The notes under the pieces are model-generated. The model was not told the origin of the DNA and did not search any database. It saw only the letters and a list, made by a program, of their open reading frames with translations. Shown in pieces: positions 18,455 to 28,319 of a stretch of DNA of 52,946 bases. A program made the position numbers and the translations under genes. This stretch comes from CAIQPS01 sp963721365 (lineage in GTDB: Bacteria; Actinomycetota; Thermoleophilia; RBG-16-64-13): NCBI GenBank assembly GCA_963721365.1, contig CAVRJE010000009.1, forward strand, positions 1 through 52,946, read 5' to 3'. Within the stretch, counting starts at the first letter, position 1, and each line of letters opens with the position of its first letter.

Positions 18455-19306
18455 ATGTGTAGAGCAGTCAAATGGGCAATGGGGATCTTCACCGGTGTGT
18501 TTATCGGGATGTTGTATCTTCCCTTTATTTCGATGTTCATCCTATCCTTTCAGGACCCAATGGGTGGATCGACCTTCCCTATGAAAGGGTTCAGTCTCTA
18601 CTTCTACCAACGGCTTTTCAACCTGACCGATTTGCGAGTGAAGTACGCTGAGGAGGGAACGCTGAACATCGGCTTCACGGCTCCGCTCCTGCGCTCCCTT
18701 GCGCTGGCGGTCGTGACCCTCTCGATCACCGTGGTCTTGGCAACCCTGGCCGCGCAGGGCTTCAGGAAGCCTTTCAAGGGATCGGGGGTCGTCTTCTACA
18801 TGTTCCTCCTGGGAATCATTACCCCAGGGGTGAGTGTAGGACTCGGCCTGGCGCTGTTCTTCCAGCAGCTGGGTGTTGACAGATCTTGGTTGGGCACCAC
18901 CCTCGTTGTCCACGTTCTGTGGACGCTCCCGTTCGCTTTCCTGATCATGCTGATCATGTTCAACCGGTTCGACGAAACGGTTGAGGAAGCAGCTCGGGTT
19001 CTGGGGGCCAACGAGTGGGCCACTTTCCGGACGGTCACCTTGCCCCTGATGCGGCCGGGGATCATGAGCGCGGCCCTTTTCTCGTTCACCCTGTCCTTCG
19101 ACGAACTGGCGCGCAGCATGTTCCTTACGGGGCCTAAGCAGACCTTGCCTTTGACAACGTTGCAGGCCTTGACGCTCCGGATCACGCCAAAGCTCTACGC
19201 GTGGGGATCGGTTATCACCCTGATTTCACTGACCATTCTCGCAGTCTATCTGATCTACATCGCTCGATCGTTGCGCAGGCAGCGGAAAGGACCCGCGCCC
19301 GGGTAG
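18455..19306 (+). CDS. potC: ABC transporter permease, PotC-like
   Basis: An intact 283-residue membrane protein with about six hydrophobic segments and the EAA loop EEAARVLGANEWATFRTVTL followed by PLMRPGIMSA. Typical family text includes YLPFISMFILSF at the N terminus and SFTLSFDELARSMFLTGP. It partners the PotB-like permease upstream. The frame is clean, in contrast to the two genes before it. Confidence 0.9.
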   Translation: MCRAVKWAMGIFTGVFIGMLYLPFISMFILSFQDPMGGSTFPMKGFSLYFYQRLFNLTDLRVKYAEEGTLNIGFTAPLLRSLALAVVTLSITVVLATLAAQGFRKPFKGSGVVFYMFLLGIITPGVSVGLGLALFFQQLGVDRSWLGTTLVVHVLWTLPFAFLIMLIMFNRFDETVEEAARVLGANEWATFRTVTLPLMRPGIMSAALFSFTLSFDELARSMFLTGPKQTLPLTTLQALTLRITPKLYAWGSVITLISLTILAVYLIYIARSLRRQRKGPAPG

Positions 19307-19334
19307 GTAGCCCCGAGGCCGTGCCAGTCGCTGG

Positions 19335-21321
19335 GTGCTTGAGACTTTGAATTCAGAGAGAGGGGTGGAGACAACGAAAGTCGTGGATAGCAGGTTTCAG
19401 AGACTATTTGAACCCATCAATCTCGGGCCGGTTCGACTGAAGAATCGGATCGTCATGCCCGCGATGTTCACCAAGTATGCCACTGCCTTCGGAGAGATGA
19501 CTCAGGAGTACATCGATTTCTACGTTGAGCGGGCCAAGAATGGCGTCGGACTGATAGTTGTCGAGAATACTTGCGTCGACTGGCCCGCCGGCAAGGTTGC
19601 TAGTAATCCGCTCCGGCTCGACGACGAGAAGTTCATCCAAGGACTCCACGAGCTGGCGGAGGCGGTGCATCCATACGGCGCGAAACTTGCCACCAATCTC
19701 CAGCACGCCGGACGTCAGTCCAACCCGATCTATACGGAGGGCCATGAACTGCAATCGGCCTCTTCGGTGCCCTGTGAGTCGACGGGCGGTCACATCCCGC
19801 ACGCATTGACTTTGCCCGAAGTCGAAGAGATCGTCGAGAAGTTCGCTCAGGCTGTTCGACGTACCGCTGCGGCCGGATTCGACATCGCTCAGCTGCACGG
19901 GGCGCACGGCTACCTGATAAGTCAATTCCTGTCCCCGTTCACCAATAAACGCAGCGACAAGTACGGCGGAAGCTTCGAGAATCGCTTGCGATTTCCTCGA
20001 GAGATAGTCGCACGGGCCCGCGAGCTGGTTGGGAAGGATTTCCCAATAGAGCTTCGATTGAGCGGTGATGAACTATTGGAGGAGGGCTATACACTCAAGG
20101 ATGGCGTCAGCATCGCTCGAGCCATGGTGGAGGCTGGCATTACGAGCGTAAGCGTATCTGCGGGGATTTACGAACGTCCAACCGCCTGTTTTCCGACGAT
20201 GTCGATGCCGCGTGCCGTTTGGTCAGAGATTGGCGCGGCATTCAAACAAGCTTTGGACGTACCGGTCACGCTCGTAGGCAAGCTTGACGATCCGTTTGAT
20301 GCCGTGAGAGTGCTGGAAGAGGGCAAGGCCGATCTGGTGGCTATCGGGCGCCAGCACCTTGCTGATCCCGAATGGGCCAGGAAGGTGGCAGAGGGCCGAG
20401 TCGACGATATACGCCCTTGCATCCACTGCAATGAGGGGTGCGCCGGGAACCTGGACAAGGACTGGAGGGTAGGCTGCGACGTTAATCCAGCGGTTGGCCA
20501 CGAGGTCGCATACGCTATCAAGGAAGCTCCCAAACGCAAGAAGGTTCTCGTGGCCGGTGGGGGACCGGCTGGTATGGAAGCCGCCAGAGTGGCGTCCTTG
20601 CGCGGGCATCACGTCGTCCTCTTTGAGAAGTCGGACCAACTGGGAGGACTGCTCAACTACGCAGGGGTGCCTGACTTCAAGGACGACATACGCCGGTACA
20701 GACGGTATCTGGTTGGTCAACTGAAGAAGCAATGGGTGGAGACACGCCTCGGCCAAGAAGTGACTCCTGCACTCGTTCAGGAGTACAACCCTGATGTAGT
20801 CATAGTGGCGACGGGGGCGCAGCCGAAGGCTAATGCGATTCCTACCGCGCCCGGCGCCAAAGTGTTGCAGGCTGTCGAGGTGCTCGGTGCGCCGATCCCG
20901 GAAGGTCGGTCTGCCGTGGTTATTGGAGGCGGCCGGGTCGGAGTCGAGGTTGCGCTGTACCTCGCCGAAAAAGGGAAGAAGGTCGTGATTGTAGAGATGC
21001 TGCCAGATTGGGCCTGCGACACGGCGGGAGTCAACAAGGTCGAGATGATCGAGAAGCTGGAGGCGCTTGACGTGCCCGTCCTGACGAACACGACCGCAAA
21101 GGCAATTCGAACGGGCGGGGTAGAGGTCGTGACGAACGGTGAGGATAAGCTGCTTGCGGCAGACTTCGTCGTGACTGCTCTGGGCTTTAGCCCCCGACCC
21201 GACTTTGGCTCAGGAGTTGGAGGGGATAGTGCCCGAGGTGTACTCCATCGGGGATCTAAATGGTGGAACGCGAATCTGGGGGGCTACTCACGATGCGTGG
21301 AGGGTGGCAAGGACGATTTAG
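19335..21321 (+). CDS. FeS-flavin enoate reductase (2,4-dienoyl-CoA reductase / Old Yellow Enzyme family)
   Basis: The N-terminal half is an FMN-binding TIM barrel of the OYE family (FEPINLGPVRLKNRIVMPAM, AAGFDIAQLHGAHGYLISQF, TNKRSDKYGGSFENRLRF, VAIGRQHLADPEW). It is followed by a 4Fe-4S site (CIHCNEGCAGN...C) and a C-terminal FAD/NAD(P) domain (VLVAGGGPAGMEAARVA, AVVIGGGRVGVEVALYLAE). The family reduces C=C bonds next to carbonyl or CoA-thioester groups, as in FadH, BaiCD/BaiH and enoate reductases. A frameshift near 21202 moves the end into another frame (EVYSIGDLNGGTRIWGATHD), stopping at 21321. The start is GTG 19335 or GTG 19365, the latter just after GAGAGAGG. Confidence 0.9.
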
Positions 21322-21595
21322 AACTCGGCGATATTGAGGTCGCAGACTCCGGTTCGGGCGGCCAGGTTGTCTCTGTGGCTGGCATGTGGAAGCTGGCTAG
21401 CGACAGGCTTGCTCTGCGAGGGGGACGACCTCCGGCCCCCGACCCTGGCGGATGGCGTGGGGCCAGCAGGAATCGCAGCTCGTGCTGCGCTCGCGCACCA
21501 CAAAGCGTTGCGAAGATTGGGGGTGACAGAGGCTGGCGAACGGGGGCAAGGTAGTAGTGGCGGCTCAAGACTTAGTCGTGTGGTGAGGAGCAACG

Positions 21596-22174
21596 ATGAG
21601 GCCGACGGTGACACTGGGTTCTGTGGGTCAGATCGGCGTGGTTGTGAGAGATCTACAGAAGACCATCGAGGAGTTCTGGAACACTCTTGGCATAGGTCCG
21701 TGGAGTATTTGGACGTATGACCCCACAGTCGTCACGGACATGACCTACCGAGGCGAGCCCGTTGAGTACGGGATCAAGATCGCGCTGGCCCAGGCTGGAG
21801 CGGTTCAATGGGAAATCATCGAGCCACTCTGGGGGGAGAGTATCTACACGGAGTTTCTTCGGGAGCGCGGAGAAGGTTTGCACCACGTAGCCTACTTCGT
21901 GGACGAAGAATGGAGGACCGCTGAAGACCTTGAGGCAGTTGGTTTGCACGCGATTCTAAGCGGCTTTGTGAAGGGGCGTTCGTTCATCTACTTCGACACA
22001 CAGGAACGACTTGGGGTCCCCTTCGAGTTGATCGGCAGTCGGGGCACACACCTCCCTCCCGACGGGGTCTACCCGACGTGCCGAGTAGGTCAGAGCAGAA
22101 ACGGCCACAGCAGCCGCCGTAAATTGAAGACGGTGAGGATTCTACTGCAAAGAAGGAGAGTGGATCATGGGTAG
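21596..22174 (+). CDS. VOC / glyoxalase-fold protein (methylmalonyl-CoA epimerase-like)
   Basis: The start ATG 21596 follows GAGGAGC. The protein begins LGSVGQIGVVVRDLQKTIEE and has further typical VOC text: EGLHHVAYFVDEEW, FIYFDTQERLGVPFELIG. The His in IGVVV-type strand 1 of metal-dependent VOC enzymes is replaced here by Gln-Ile-Gly, so metal use may differ. The last about 30 residues (after DGVYPT) look non-native; a one-base shift would end the protein near 22089, so a small error is likely. It overlaps the next gene by 8 bases. The 274 bases before it (21322-21595) hold no gene I can support. Confidence 0.78.
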   Translation: MRPTVTLGSVGQIGVVVRDLQKTIEEFWNTLGIGPWSIWTYDPTVVTDMTYRGEPVEYGIKIALAQAGAVQWEIIEPLWGESIYTEFLRERGEGLHHVAYFVDEEWRTAEDLEAVGLHAILSGFVKGRSFIYFDTQERLGVPFELIGSRGTHLPPDGVYPTCRVGQSRNGHSSRRKLKTVRILLQRRRVDHG

Positions 22175-22553
22175 GGAAGAGAACATCGCCGTAGTCGCGA
22201 AGTACACCGAGGCAATCAACAAGCGTGATGCGGAAGGTTTCCTGTCGGTCTTTGACGCCGATTCAGTGTGGATCGATCCGATGGGTTACCCAGCGTGCGT
22301 TGGCCCGGAGCAGATCCTCCGCGGCATCCAGGGTTTCTGGGATGCTTTTCCCAGTCTCACCCTGACCCCTCTCAGAATCATCGCTGATGGAGATATCGTG
22401 GTCACCGAAGTCGCCTGCGACGTTGCCGACGCTGGGGGAAAGACAGCGCACATCGAGGCCGCTGACGTATTCGAGATACGAGACGGCAAGATCGTGAATT
22501 GCCACGCCTACTCCGACCCCGCCTGGATTAGCCGCCAATTGGCCGAGCAGTGA
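22167..22553 (+). CDS. SnoaL-like / ketosteroid-isomerase-fold protein
   Basis: This 128-residue protein of the NTF2-like fold has VAKYTEAINKRDAEGFLSVF, the conserved DADSVWIDPMG and a final strand pair AADVFEIRDGKIVNCHAYSD. Members are small isomerases, hydrolases or cyclases acting on steroids, polyketides or epoxides, and many are uncharacterised. The start ATG 22167 has AAGGAG 8 bases before it. Placed between an enoate reductase and an aldehyde oxidoreductase, it probably handles an intermediate of the same degradation route (inference). Confidence 0.82.
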   Translation: MGREENIAVVAKYTEAINKRDAEGFLSVFDADSVWIDPMGYPACVGPEQILRGIQGFWDAFPSLTLTPLRIIADGDIVVTEVACDVADAGGKTAHIEAADVFEIRDGKIVNCHAYSDPAWISRQLAEQ

Positions 22554-22648
22554 GTGGAAACGACTCTCGTCCAGATGTGTTCCGCCTGCCACTGGAATTG
22601 AGCGAGAGCTCGATGGACTTTGGCCATTAACGGGGAGGTAGACTGATC

Positions 22649-24622
22649 ATGCCCAACGGTTACACCGGCAACATCCTTAGGGTTAACCTGACGCGGGGGA
22701 CCTGGACAACGGAGCACCCGGAGGAGATCTTCTATCGCAAGTATCTGGGTGGTAGGGCGTTGGCTGCCTACTACCTGCTGAACGATGTTCCTGCTTTCGC
22801 CGATCCTCTTGGCCCCGAGAACGAGCTCGTTTTCGCTGTTAGCGTGACCACGGGCGCCCGGGTTCCGGGGCTCTCGCGCTACACGGTGGCAGCGAAGTCC
22901 CCTCTGACTGGTCTATATGGTGAGGCCGAGGCCAGCGGGTACTTTGGTGCCGAGATGAAATGGGCTGGCTATGACGCGATCATCTTCGAGGGATGTTCAC
23001 CCCACCCAGTGTACCTTGCCATCGTCGATGGAAAGGCTGAGCTCCGTGATGCTGCCCACCTATGGGGCAAGGACACGGGGGATGTCCAGGCGGCCATCTG
23101 GGAGGAAATGGGCGACCGGAAGGTGCAGGTTGCTCAGATTGGACCCGCAGGTGAGAACCTCGTTCGGTTCGCGTGTGTACTGTCGGGGCCCGTCTTCAGT
23201 CACGTGAACGGGCGAGCTGGCATGGGTGCCGTCATGGGCTCGAAGAAGCTGCGCGCGGTGGCGGTCCGTGGCCACCAGAGGAACGCGGTTAAGGACGAGG
23301 AGACGCTCCGTAAGCTGGCCGTGTGGTTTGGACAGACCTGGAAGTCGAATCCTGACGATCAGTTACTGCGCGAGGTCGGCACCGCCGCTTACCTCTCGGC
23401 GCTGAATGGAGCAGGTATCTTGCCCACCCGCAACTTCAGCGAAGGGGTTTTCGAGGCTACCGACGCCGTCAGCGCCGAGGCCATGCGCCGGGAGCTCGAC
23501 GTGGGCAGCGAAGGCTGTTACGCCTGTCCTGTGCGGTGCAAGCATCCTGTGAAGTCGGACGGTGTCTACAAGATAGATCCGCTGTACGGCGGTCCGGAGT
23601 ACGAGAGTCTGGCAGCTTTCAGCTCATTCCAGGGTGTATCCGACGTGGCCGCAGCAGCCAAGGCGAATGAGCTGTGTAATCGCTGGGGCTTGGACACGAT
23701 CGGGGCGGGAGTCACGATCGCCTTTGGGCAGGAGTGCCTCGAAAAGGGCATCATGAGTGAGGCGGAGGTCGGCGCCGAGTTGCGCTTCGGCAACGCTGAG
23801 GCAATGCTGACGATGCTCGAGCAGATCGCTTTCCGAAGAGGTTTCGGCGATATCCTGGCCGAGGGAACAAAGCGTGCGGCCGAGAAGATCGGCAAAGGTG
23901 CGGAGAAGCTGGCTATGCAGGTGAAGGGGCAGGAGTTGCCGCTGCACGACCCGCGAGGCAAGAAGGGCGTGGGGCTGGGTTACGCTGTATCGCCCACGGG
24001 CGCGGACCATCTGCAGATTGAGCACGACGGTGCCTTCGCTGCTCAGGGCCTTTTCCTAGACAAGATCAGACCTCTGGGGATCAACGAGCCCGTCGATGCC
24101 CTTTCTCTTGGACCCGAAAAGACGCGGCTCTTCACCTACTTGCAGATATGGTGGAGTCTGCTAAACAGCCTGGATTGGTGCTTCTTCACTGTCGCCCCTG
24201 TCCGCCACTTTGAAGTTGAACACGTGGCGCAGATCGTCGAGGCCTGCACAGGCTGGAACACCAGCATCTGGGAACTCATGAAGGTTGGAGAGCGGGCTCT
24301 GACGGAGTTGCGCCTGTTCAACCTGAAGCACGGCTGGAGCAGGAAGGACGATGCACTGCCTGATCGTCTGTACGAGCCGTTGCCAGGCGGTCCGATGAAG
24401 GGATTCAGGATGGATCGCGAGGAGGTGGAAGCGGCTATCGACGCCTACCACGGCATGATGGGATGGGATGAGCGCACGGGTGTGCCCACAAAGGCGAAGA
24501 TGGAGGAACTGCAAGTGGGTGAGCTGAGGTTGACGGGCAGGATTGTGAGCCTGTGGGGGTCGCTCACAGCGTTGACCCACGGACGCAGACCATTGCTCGA
24601 AATGATGGAAAACGGAGTTTGA
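22649..24622 (+). CDS. aor: Tungsten-dependent aldehyde:ferredoxin oxidoreductase
   Basis: An intact 657-residue protein of the AOR family. The N-terminal domain starts GYTGNILRVNLTRGTW and KYLGGRALAAYYLL and has the cofactor-domain text SPLTGLYGEAEASGYFGAEM and HVNGRAGMGAVMGSKKLRAVAV. The 4Fe-4S ligands are CYACPVRC (Cys290, 293, 297) and probably Cys511 in LDWCFF. The family uses a tungsten bis-pyranopterin to oxidise aldehydes to acids with ferredoxin, or the reverse. Relatives in aromatic degraders act on benzoyl-type and other substrates. It is slightly longer than the usual 600-620 residues. GGGAGG precedes ATG 22649. No pterin-synthesis gene is nearby. Confidence 0.93.
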   Translation: MPNGYTGNILRVNLTRGTWTTEHPEEIFYRKYLGGRALAAYYLLNDVPAFADPLGPENELVFAVSVTTGARVPGLSRYTVAAKSPLTGLYGEAEASGYFGAEMKWAGYDAIIFEGCSPHPVYLAIVDGKAELRDAAHLWGKDTGDVQAAIWEEMGDRKVQVAQIGPAGENLVRFACVLSGPVFSHVNGRAGMGAVMGSKKLRAVAVRGHQRNAVKDEETLRKLAVWFGQTWKSNPDDQLLREVGTAAYLSALNGAGILPTRNFSEGVFEATDAVSAEAMRRELDVGSEGCYACPVRCKHPVKSDGVYKIDPLYGGPEYESLAAFSSFQGVSDVAAAAKANELCNRWGLDTIGAGVTIAFGQECLEKGIMSEAEVGAELRFGNAEAMLTMLEQIAFRRGFGDILAEGTKRAAEKIGKGAEKLAMQVKGQELPLHDPRGKKGVGLGYAVSPTGADHLQIEHDGAFAAQGLFLDKIRPLGINEPVDALSLGPEKTRLFTYLQIWWSLLNSLDWCFFTVAPVRHFEVEHVAQIVEACTGWNTSIWELMKVGERALTELRLFNLKHGWSRKDDALPDRLYEPLPGGPMKGFRMDREEVEAAIDAYHGMMGWDERTGVPTKAKMEELQVGELRLTGRIVSLWGSLTALTHGRRPLLEMMENGV

Positions 24623-24640
24623 AACGGGAGGGAAGGGAAC

Positions 24641-25270
24641 ATGTCGACGGATTTGATCAGCCTCTTGTCAGACTTGAAGGAGCAAGAGGCCCTAGAACTG
24701 ACTCGAGACAGGCTAGACCAGGGGGACGACCCGCTCGCTATTCTGAGCGATGCGAACAAGGGCTTGGAGATCGTTGGCGCGCGTTTTGAGGAAGGCACGT
24801 ACTTCATCCCCGATTTGGTCTATTCGGGCGAAATAGTTCAGGAAATCGCAGCCATCGTCAAACCAAGGTTGACCGGTTCGGCTGGCGGCGAGAAGATCGG
24901 CAGGTTCATTCTGGGAACCGTTGCCGGCGATATTCACGATATCGGCAAGGATATCGTGAAGTTCATGTTGGATATCAACGGTTTTGAGGTCTATGACCTG
25001 GGCGTAGACGTCCCCGCCCAGAGATTCGTGGATGCAATTCGGGAGACTGAAGCGCCCATCGTCGGGCTGAGCGGGTTCTTGACCTTGGCCTTTGATTCGA
25101 TGAAAGAGACGGTTGAAGCCATCACGCGAGCCGGCCTGAGAGACAAGGTGACGATCCTGCTTGGCGGCTTCCCGGTGGACGAGGAGGTCAGGGTCTATGC
25201 CGGTGCCGACGCCTTTGGGAAGAGCGCTACGCAGGCTGTGTCGCTTGCGAAGGCTTACCTCGGCAAATAG
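24641..25270 (+). CDS. Methyltransferase corrinoid protein (MtaC/MtvC-like)
   Basis: This 209-residue protein has a helical cap domain (LKEQEALELTRDRL, GARFEEGTYFIPDLVYSGEI) and a cobalamin-binding Rossmann domain with the base-off motif GDIHDIGKDI. His99 should ligate cobalt. Later markers are GFEVYDLGVDVP, VGLSGFLTL and LLGGFPVDEE. It carries the methyl group between the two methyltransferases encoded immediately downstream. It starts 18 bases after the aldehyde oxidoreductase stop with a strong GGGAGGGAAGGG ribosome site, so it belongs to the same operon. Confidence 0.95.
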   Translation: MSTDLISLLSDLKEQEALELTRDRLDQGDDPLAILSDANKGLEIVGARFEEGTYFIPDLVYSGEIVQEIAAIVKPRLTGSAGGEKIGRFILGTVAGDIHDIGKDIVKFMLDINGFEVYDLGVDVPAQRFVDAIRETEAPIVGLSGFLTLAFDSMKETVEAITRAGLRDKVTILLGGFPVDEEVRVYAGADAFGKSATQAVSLAKAYLGK

Positions 25271-25305
25271 AGGTCTGGGAAACCGAATAGTGGGGGTTTC
25301 TGAAA

Positions 25306-26640
25306 ATGGAAGACAAGACCAAGACCCAGGAGATGTTGGATCTGTGGTGCTCCGCGCCCGACATCGAATTCGTCGACTCCGAAGCTGAGGAGGCGTACAA
25401 GTCCAGGACCCGAAGGATCGCCGACGCGATCCAGCTCAAGACACCGGATAGAGTGCCCGTCACTCCCATGTGGGAATACTATTACGGCGTCTACTCGAAG
25501 GTCAGTTGTTACGACGGCCTCTACAATCCCGATATTGCCAGCTGGGCGGTCAAAAAGACCATCACCGAGTTGCAACCGGATGCGTTTGAGGCACCGTTCA
25601 ACTTCATGATCGGACCCGTACTCGACGCTCTTGGCCAGAAGGACCTTATCTGGGCAGGCCATGGCGTATCCTACAATAGTGCTCACCAGTACCTCGAAGG
25701 GGAGCATCTCAAGGCAGACGAGTATGAGGCCCTCATCGAGGACCCCGGCGACGCCATGCTGAGGATAGTCCTGCCTCGCGTTTGCGGCAATCTGAAGGGC
25801 TTTGAGGCCCTGGCTCCTCTGCGTAACACCTTTCCCACCTACGCCATGTCCGGCCAGTTTGCTGGCTTCGGCACCCCGGAAGGCAAAGAAGCGCTGAGCG
25901 CCCTCATGAAGGCCGGAGAGGCTTCTCTGGCGTACGTGAACTGGGTCGCCGCGACGAGCCAAGCGATGTACGCCCAGGGCTTCCCGTGCTTTATCGGGGG
26001 CATCAGCTTCGCACCGTACGACGCCGTGGCCGACTCGTTGAGGGGGACTCACGGCACCATGATGGATATGTACCGTCGGCCGGAGGTCCTGAAAGCGGCC
26101 TGCGAGAAGTACCTCTGGGTGAACTTCAAACTGGCCATGGCCGCGACAGAAGCAGCGAAGAACCCGCTCGTCTTGATCCCGCTTCACAAGGGCACTGCCT
26201 CTACCCGAGATGGGAAAGGGGCCTTCATGTCCCCGGCCCAATTCGAGGAGTTCTACTGGCACTACCTGAGAAGACTGATGATGATGCTCATCGAGAACGG
26301 CCGGGTGCCCCACCTGCTCCTCGAGGGCGACTTCACGTCCCGGCTGGAGATCATCAAAGACGTGCCCCCGGGCACCTGCGTCTACCACTTTGAAGAGGTG
26401 GACATCCCGAAAGCCAAGGAAGTGCTTGGCGACCGAGTCTGTCTACGGGGCAAGGTACCGATCCAATTGATGTGGATGGGCACCCCTCAAGATGTCAAAG
26501 ATTACTGCAAGAACTTGATCGATATCTGGGGCGAGGGCGGCGGCTTCATCATGGACCTGGTGATGGCGTCGGAACAGATCAAGCCGGAAAACATGAAGGC
26601 TATGATCGAATTCACAAAGGAATACGGCGTGTATCGGTAA
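25306..26640 (+). CDS. URO-D-superfamily corrinoid methyltransferase
   Basis: An intact 444-residue protein of the uroporphyrinogen-decarboxylase superfamily: RIADAIQLKTPDRVPVTPMW at the start, HGTMMDMYRRPEVLKAACEK, PLHKGTASTRDGKGAFMSPA, YWHYLRRLMMMLIENG, and an ending with CVYHFEEVDIPKAKEVLGDR and CLRGKVPIQL. With a corrinoid protein before it and a pterin-binding methyltransferase after it, it is the likely substrate:corrinoid methyltransferase, which removes a methyl group from a methoxy, methylamine or similar compound. Relatives include MtaA/CmuA and O-demethylase components; the substrate is not readable from sequence. Confidence 0.88.
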   Translation: MEDKTKTQEMLDLWCSAPDIEFVDSEAEEAYKSRTRRIADAIQLKTPDRVPVTPMWEYYYGVYSKVSCYDGLYNPDIASWAVKKTITELQPDAFEAPFNFMIGPVLDALGQKDLIWAGHGVSYNSAHQYLEGEHLKADEYEALIEDPGDAMLRIVLPRVCGNLKGFEALAPLRNTFPTYAMSGQFAGFGTPEGKEALSALMKAGEASLAYVNWVAATSQAMYAQGFPCFIGGISFAPYDAVADSLRGTHGTMMDMYRRPEVLKAACEKYLWVNFKLAMAATEAAKNPLVLIPLHKGTASTRDGKGAFMSPAQFEEFYWHYLRRLMMMLIENGRVPHLLLEGDFTSRLEIIKDVPPGTCVYHFEEVDIPKAKEVLGDRVCLRGKVPIQLMWMGTPQDVKDYCKNLIDIWGEGGGFIMDLVMASEQIKPENMKAMIEFTKEYGVYR

Positions 26641-26687
26641 CGAAGAAGCCCAGACCGAGTGTAGTCCGGCGACCAAAGAGAGAAAGC

Positions 26688-27495
26688 ATGCGCCTCATCG
26701 GCGAGAAGATAAATGGCACCCGCGCAAGCGTAGCTGACGCGATTCGAAACAGGGACAAGGGATTCATCGCGGATTTGGCACTGCGTCAGGTGAAGGCTGG
26801 AGCATCGTACCTTGATGTCCACGCGGGGACGCGCCCAGAGGATGAGCCGGCAGACATGGTGTGGCTGATCGATGCCATCCAGCAGGTCACTGACGTCACG
26901 CTCTGTCTTGACAGCGCAAACCCCCTGGCTCTGGCTGCCGGCCTAGACGCGGTGAAGCAGAAACCCATGATCAACTCCCTCAGCGGCGAAAAGAGTCGGG
27001 TGGAGAATGTTCTCCCGTGGGCGTGCAGGTACGAGACCGAGCTCGTTGTCTTGGCCATGGATGACCGGGGGATTCCCAAGTCCGTCGACGAGAGGCTGTC
27101 CATTGTCCGCTCCCTCGTGAAACTGACTCGCGATGGGAGACTGCCTGACGAGAAGCTCTACATTGATCCCCTGATCTCTGCTGTTGCCACCGACACGGGA
27201 AGCGGGAGCGTGGCGTTTGAGACGATGCGGCGCATCAAAGGGGAGTTCCCCGACGTCCATCTCACCTCCGGACTGAGCAATATTTCCTTTGGCCTGCCCG
27301 GCCAGGTCAATCATTAACCAGGCCTTTGCTGTTTTGGCCATCGAGGCTGGGCTGGACAGCGCTATCCTCGATCCTGAGAATGTTGAGCTGCGAGGCATCA
27401 TGTACGCCGCCGAACTGGTGCTCGGCAGGGACAGACGCTGCCAGGGCTATACCAACGCCTATCGCGCCGGGCTCATAGGCAGGCAATACGGCTAG
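26688..27495 (+). CDS. Methyltetrahydrofolate:corrinoid methyltransferase (pterin-binding, MtvA/AcsE-like)
   Basis: ATG 26688 starts MRLIGEKINGTRASVADAI. The pterin-binding TIM-barrel text follows: VKAGASYLDVHAGTRPEDEP, CLDSANPLALAAGLDAV, MINSLSGEKSR, LYIDPLISAVATDTGSG and GLSNISFGLPGQ. A frameshift at about 27300 moves the C terminus (INQAFAVLAIEAGLDSAILDP...YAAELVLGRD) into the next frame, ending 27495. In three-part demethylase systems this enzyme moves the methyl group from the corrinoid protein to tetrahydrofolate for oxidation or acetogenesis. It completes a three-gene methyl-transfer module. Confidence 0.9.
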
Positions 27496-27682
27496 AACCT
27501 GGACCAGTGCCCTTGGACCGGATGCGAGATCGAGACCCTCCGACGGCCTCTTGTCGGCTGTAGCCCGGCCGGTTCCCCACCGGCGGCCCTTGGCTACCTC
27601 GGTAAAGAAGGTAAGGACGAACTCCTCCTGGTGCGTGTAGAGATCGAAAGGGATAGGCGCGGAAGAGGACGGGAGAGCGGAA

Positions 27683-28319
27683 GTGACGATGAATGCAGAA
27701 CTCCGGTTCTTCAAGAAGTCGCTACAGGATCTATTTGAGCTCCGGAAGAAACGCATGGAGCAGATGATCAATGGAATGCCCGCAACGCAGCTCGTGGGTA
27801 AGTCACTCGTGGAACTGAATGGAATGGTGCAAGACTATTCTGACAACCACGTGAAACGAGATGCCGTTCTCGATCGACTTCGATCCAAGTCGCACGCGGG
27901 TTGTAGCTGAGCCGACGTTCGAGTCTGTTGGCGAAAGAACTTCATTTAGATTCCACCTACCGTACTCTGGTGATCCGGACGTTTTGGAGTACACGCCCGA
28001 GCATGTCGAACCAGTTCTCGTTGGGGTTTTGCAGGTCGGCGAGGACGAGGTTTGGCTCATCTACACTACTGAGCGGCTTGACGAGCGTGACCTCAGGGCC
28101 TGGTTTGCTGGAGATAGGGCACGACTCGAGGCAGTAGTTCGGGACCTCAATGGGTCGATTGGCAGAATCGACGCTGACGTCGACAAGGGAGCCTACGCGC
28201 TTGTCGAGGCCCGCAAGCAACGAGCGGAGAGAGAGTATCCAACTGGCCCGGAGCCTGGAAGAAGGACTTCGCAATCCATGATATGTCGGGCAGAGAAGGA
28301 TACAACTAAGGTCGCATAG
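27683..28319 (+). CDS. Hypothetical protein (frameshifted)
   Basis: GTG 27683 (or ATG 27689) opens a charged helical N-terminal part (FFKKSLQDLFELRKKRMEQM). After a frameshift near 27860 a beta-rich domain follows (FSIDFDPSRTRVVAEPTFES, TSFRFHLPYSGDPDVLEYTP, VWLIYTTERLDERDLRAWFA). The two parts make about 210 residues. The tail after LVEARKQRAER looks unrelated, so the 3' end may be lost. I do not recognise the family. It lies 188 bases after the methyltransferase gene and is probably not part of that operon. Confidence 0.5.
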
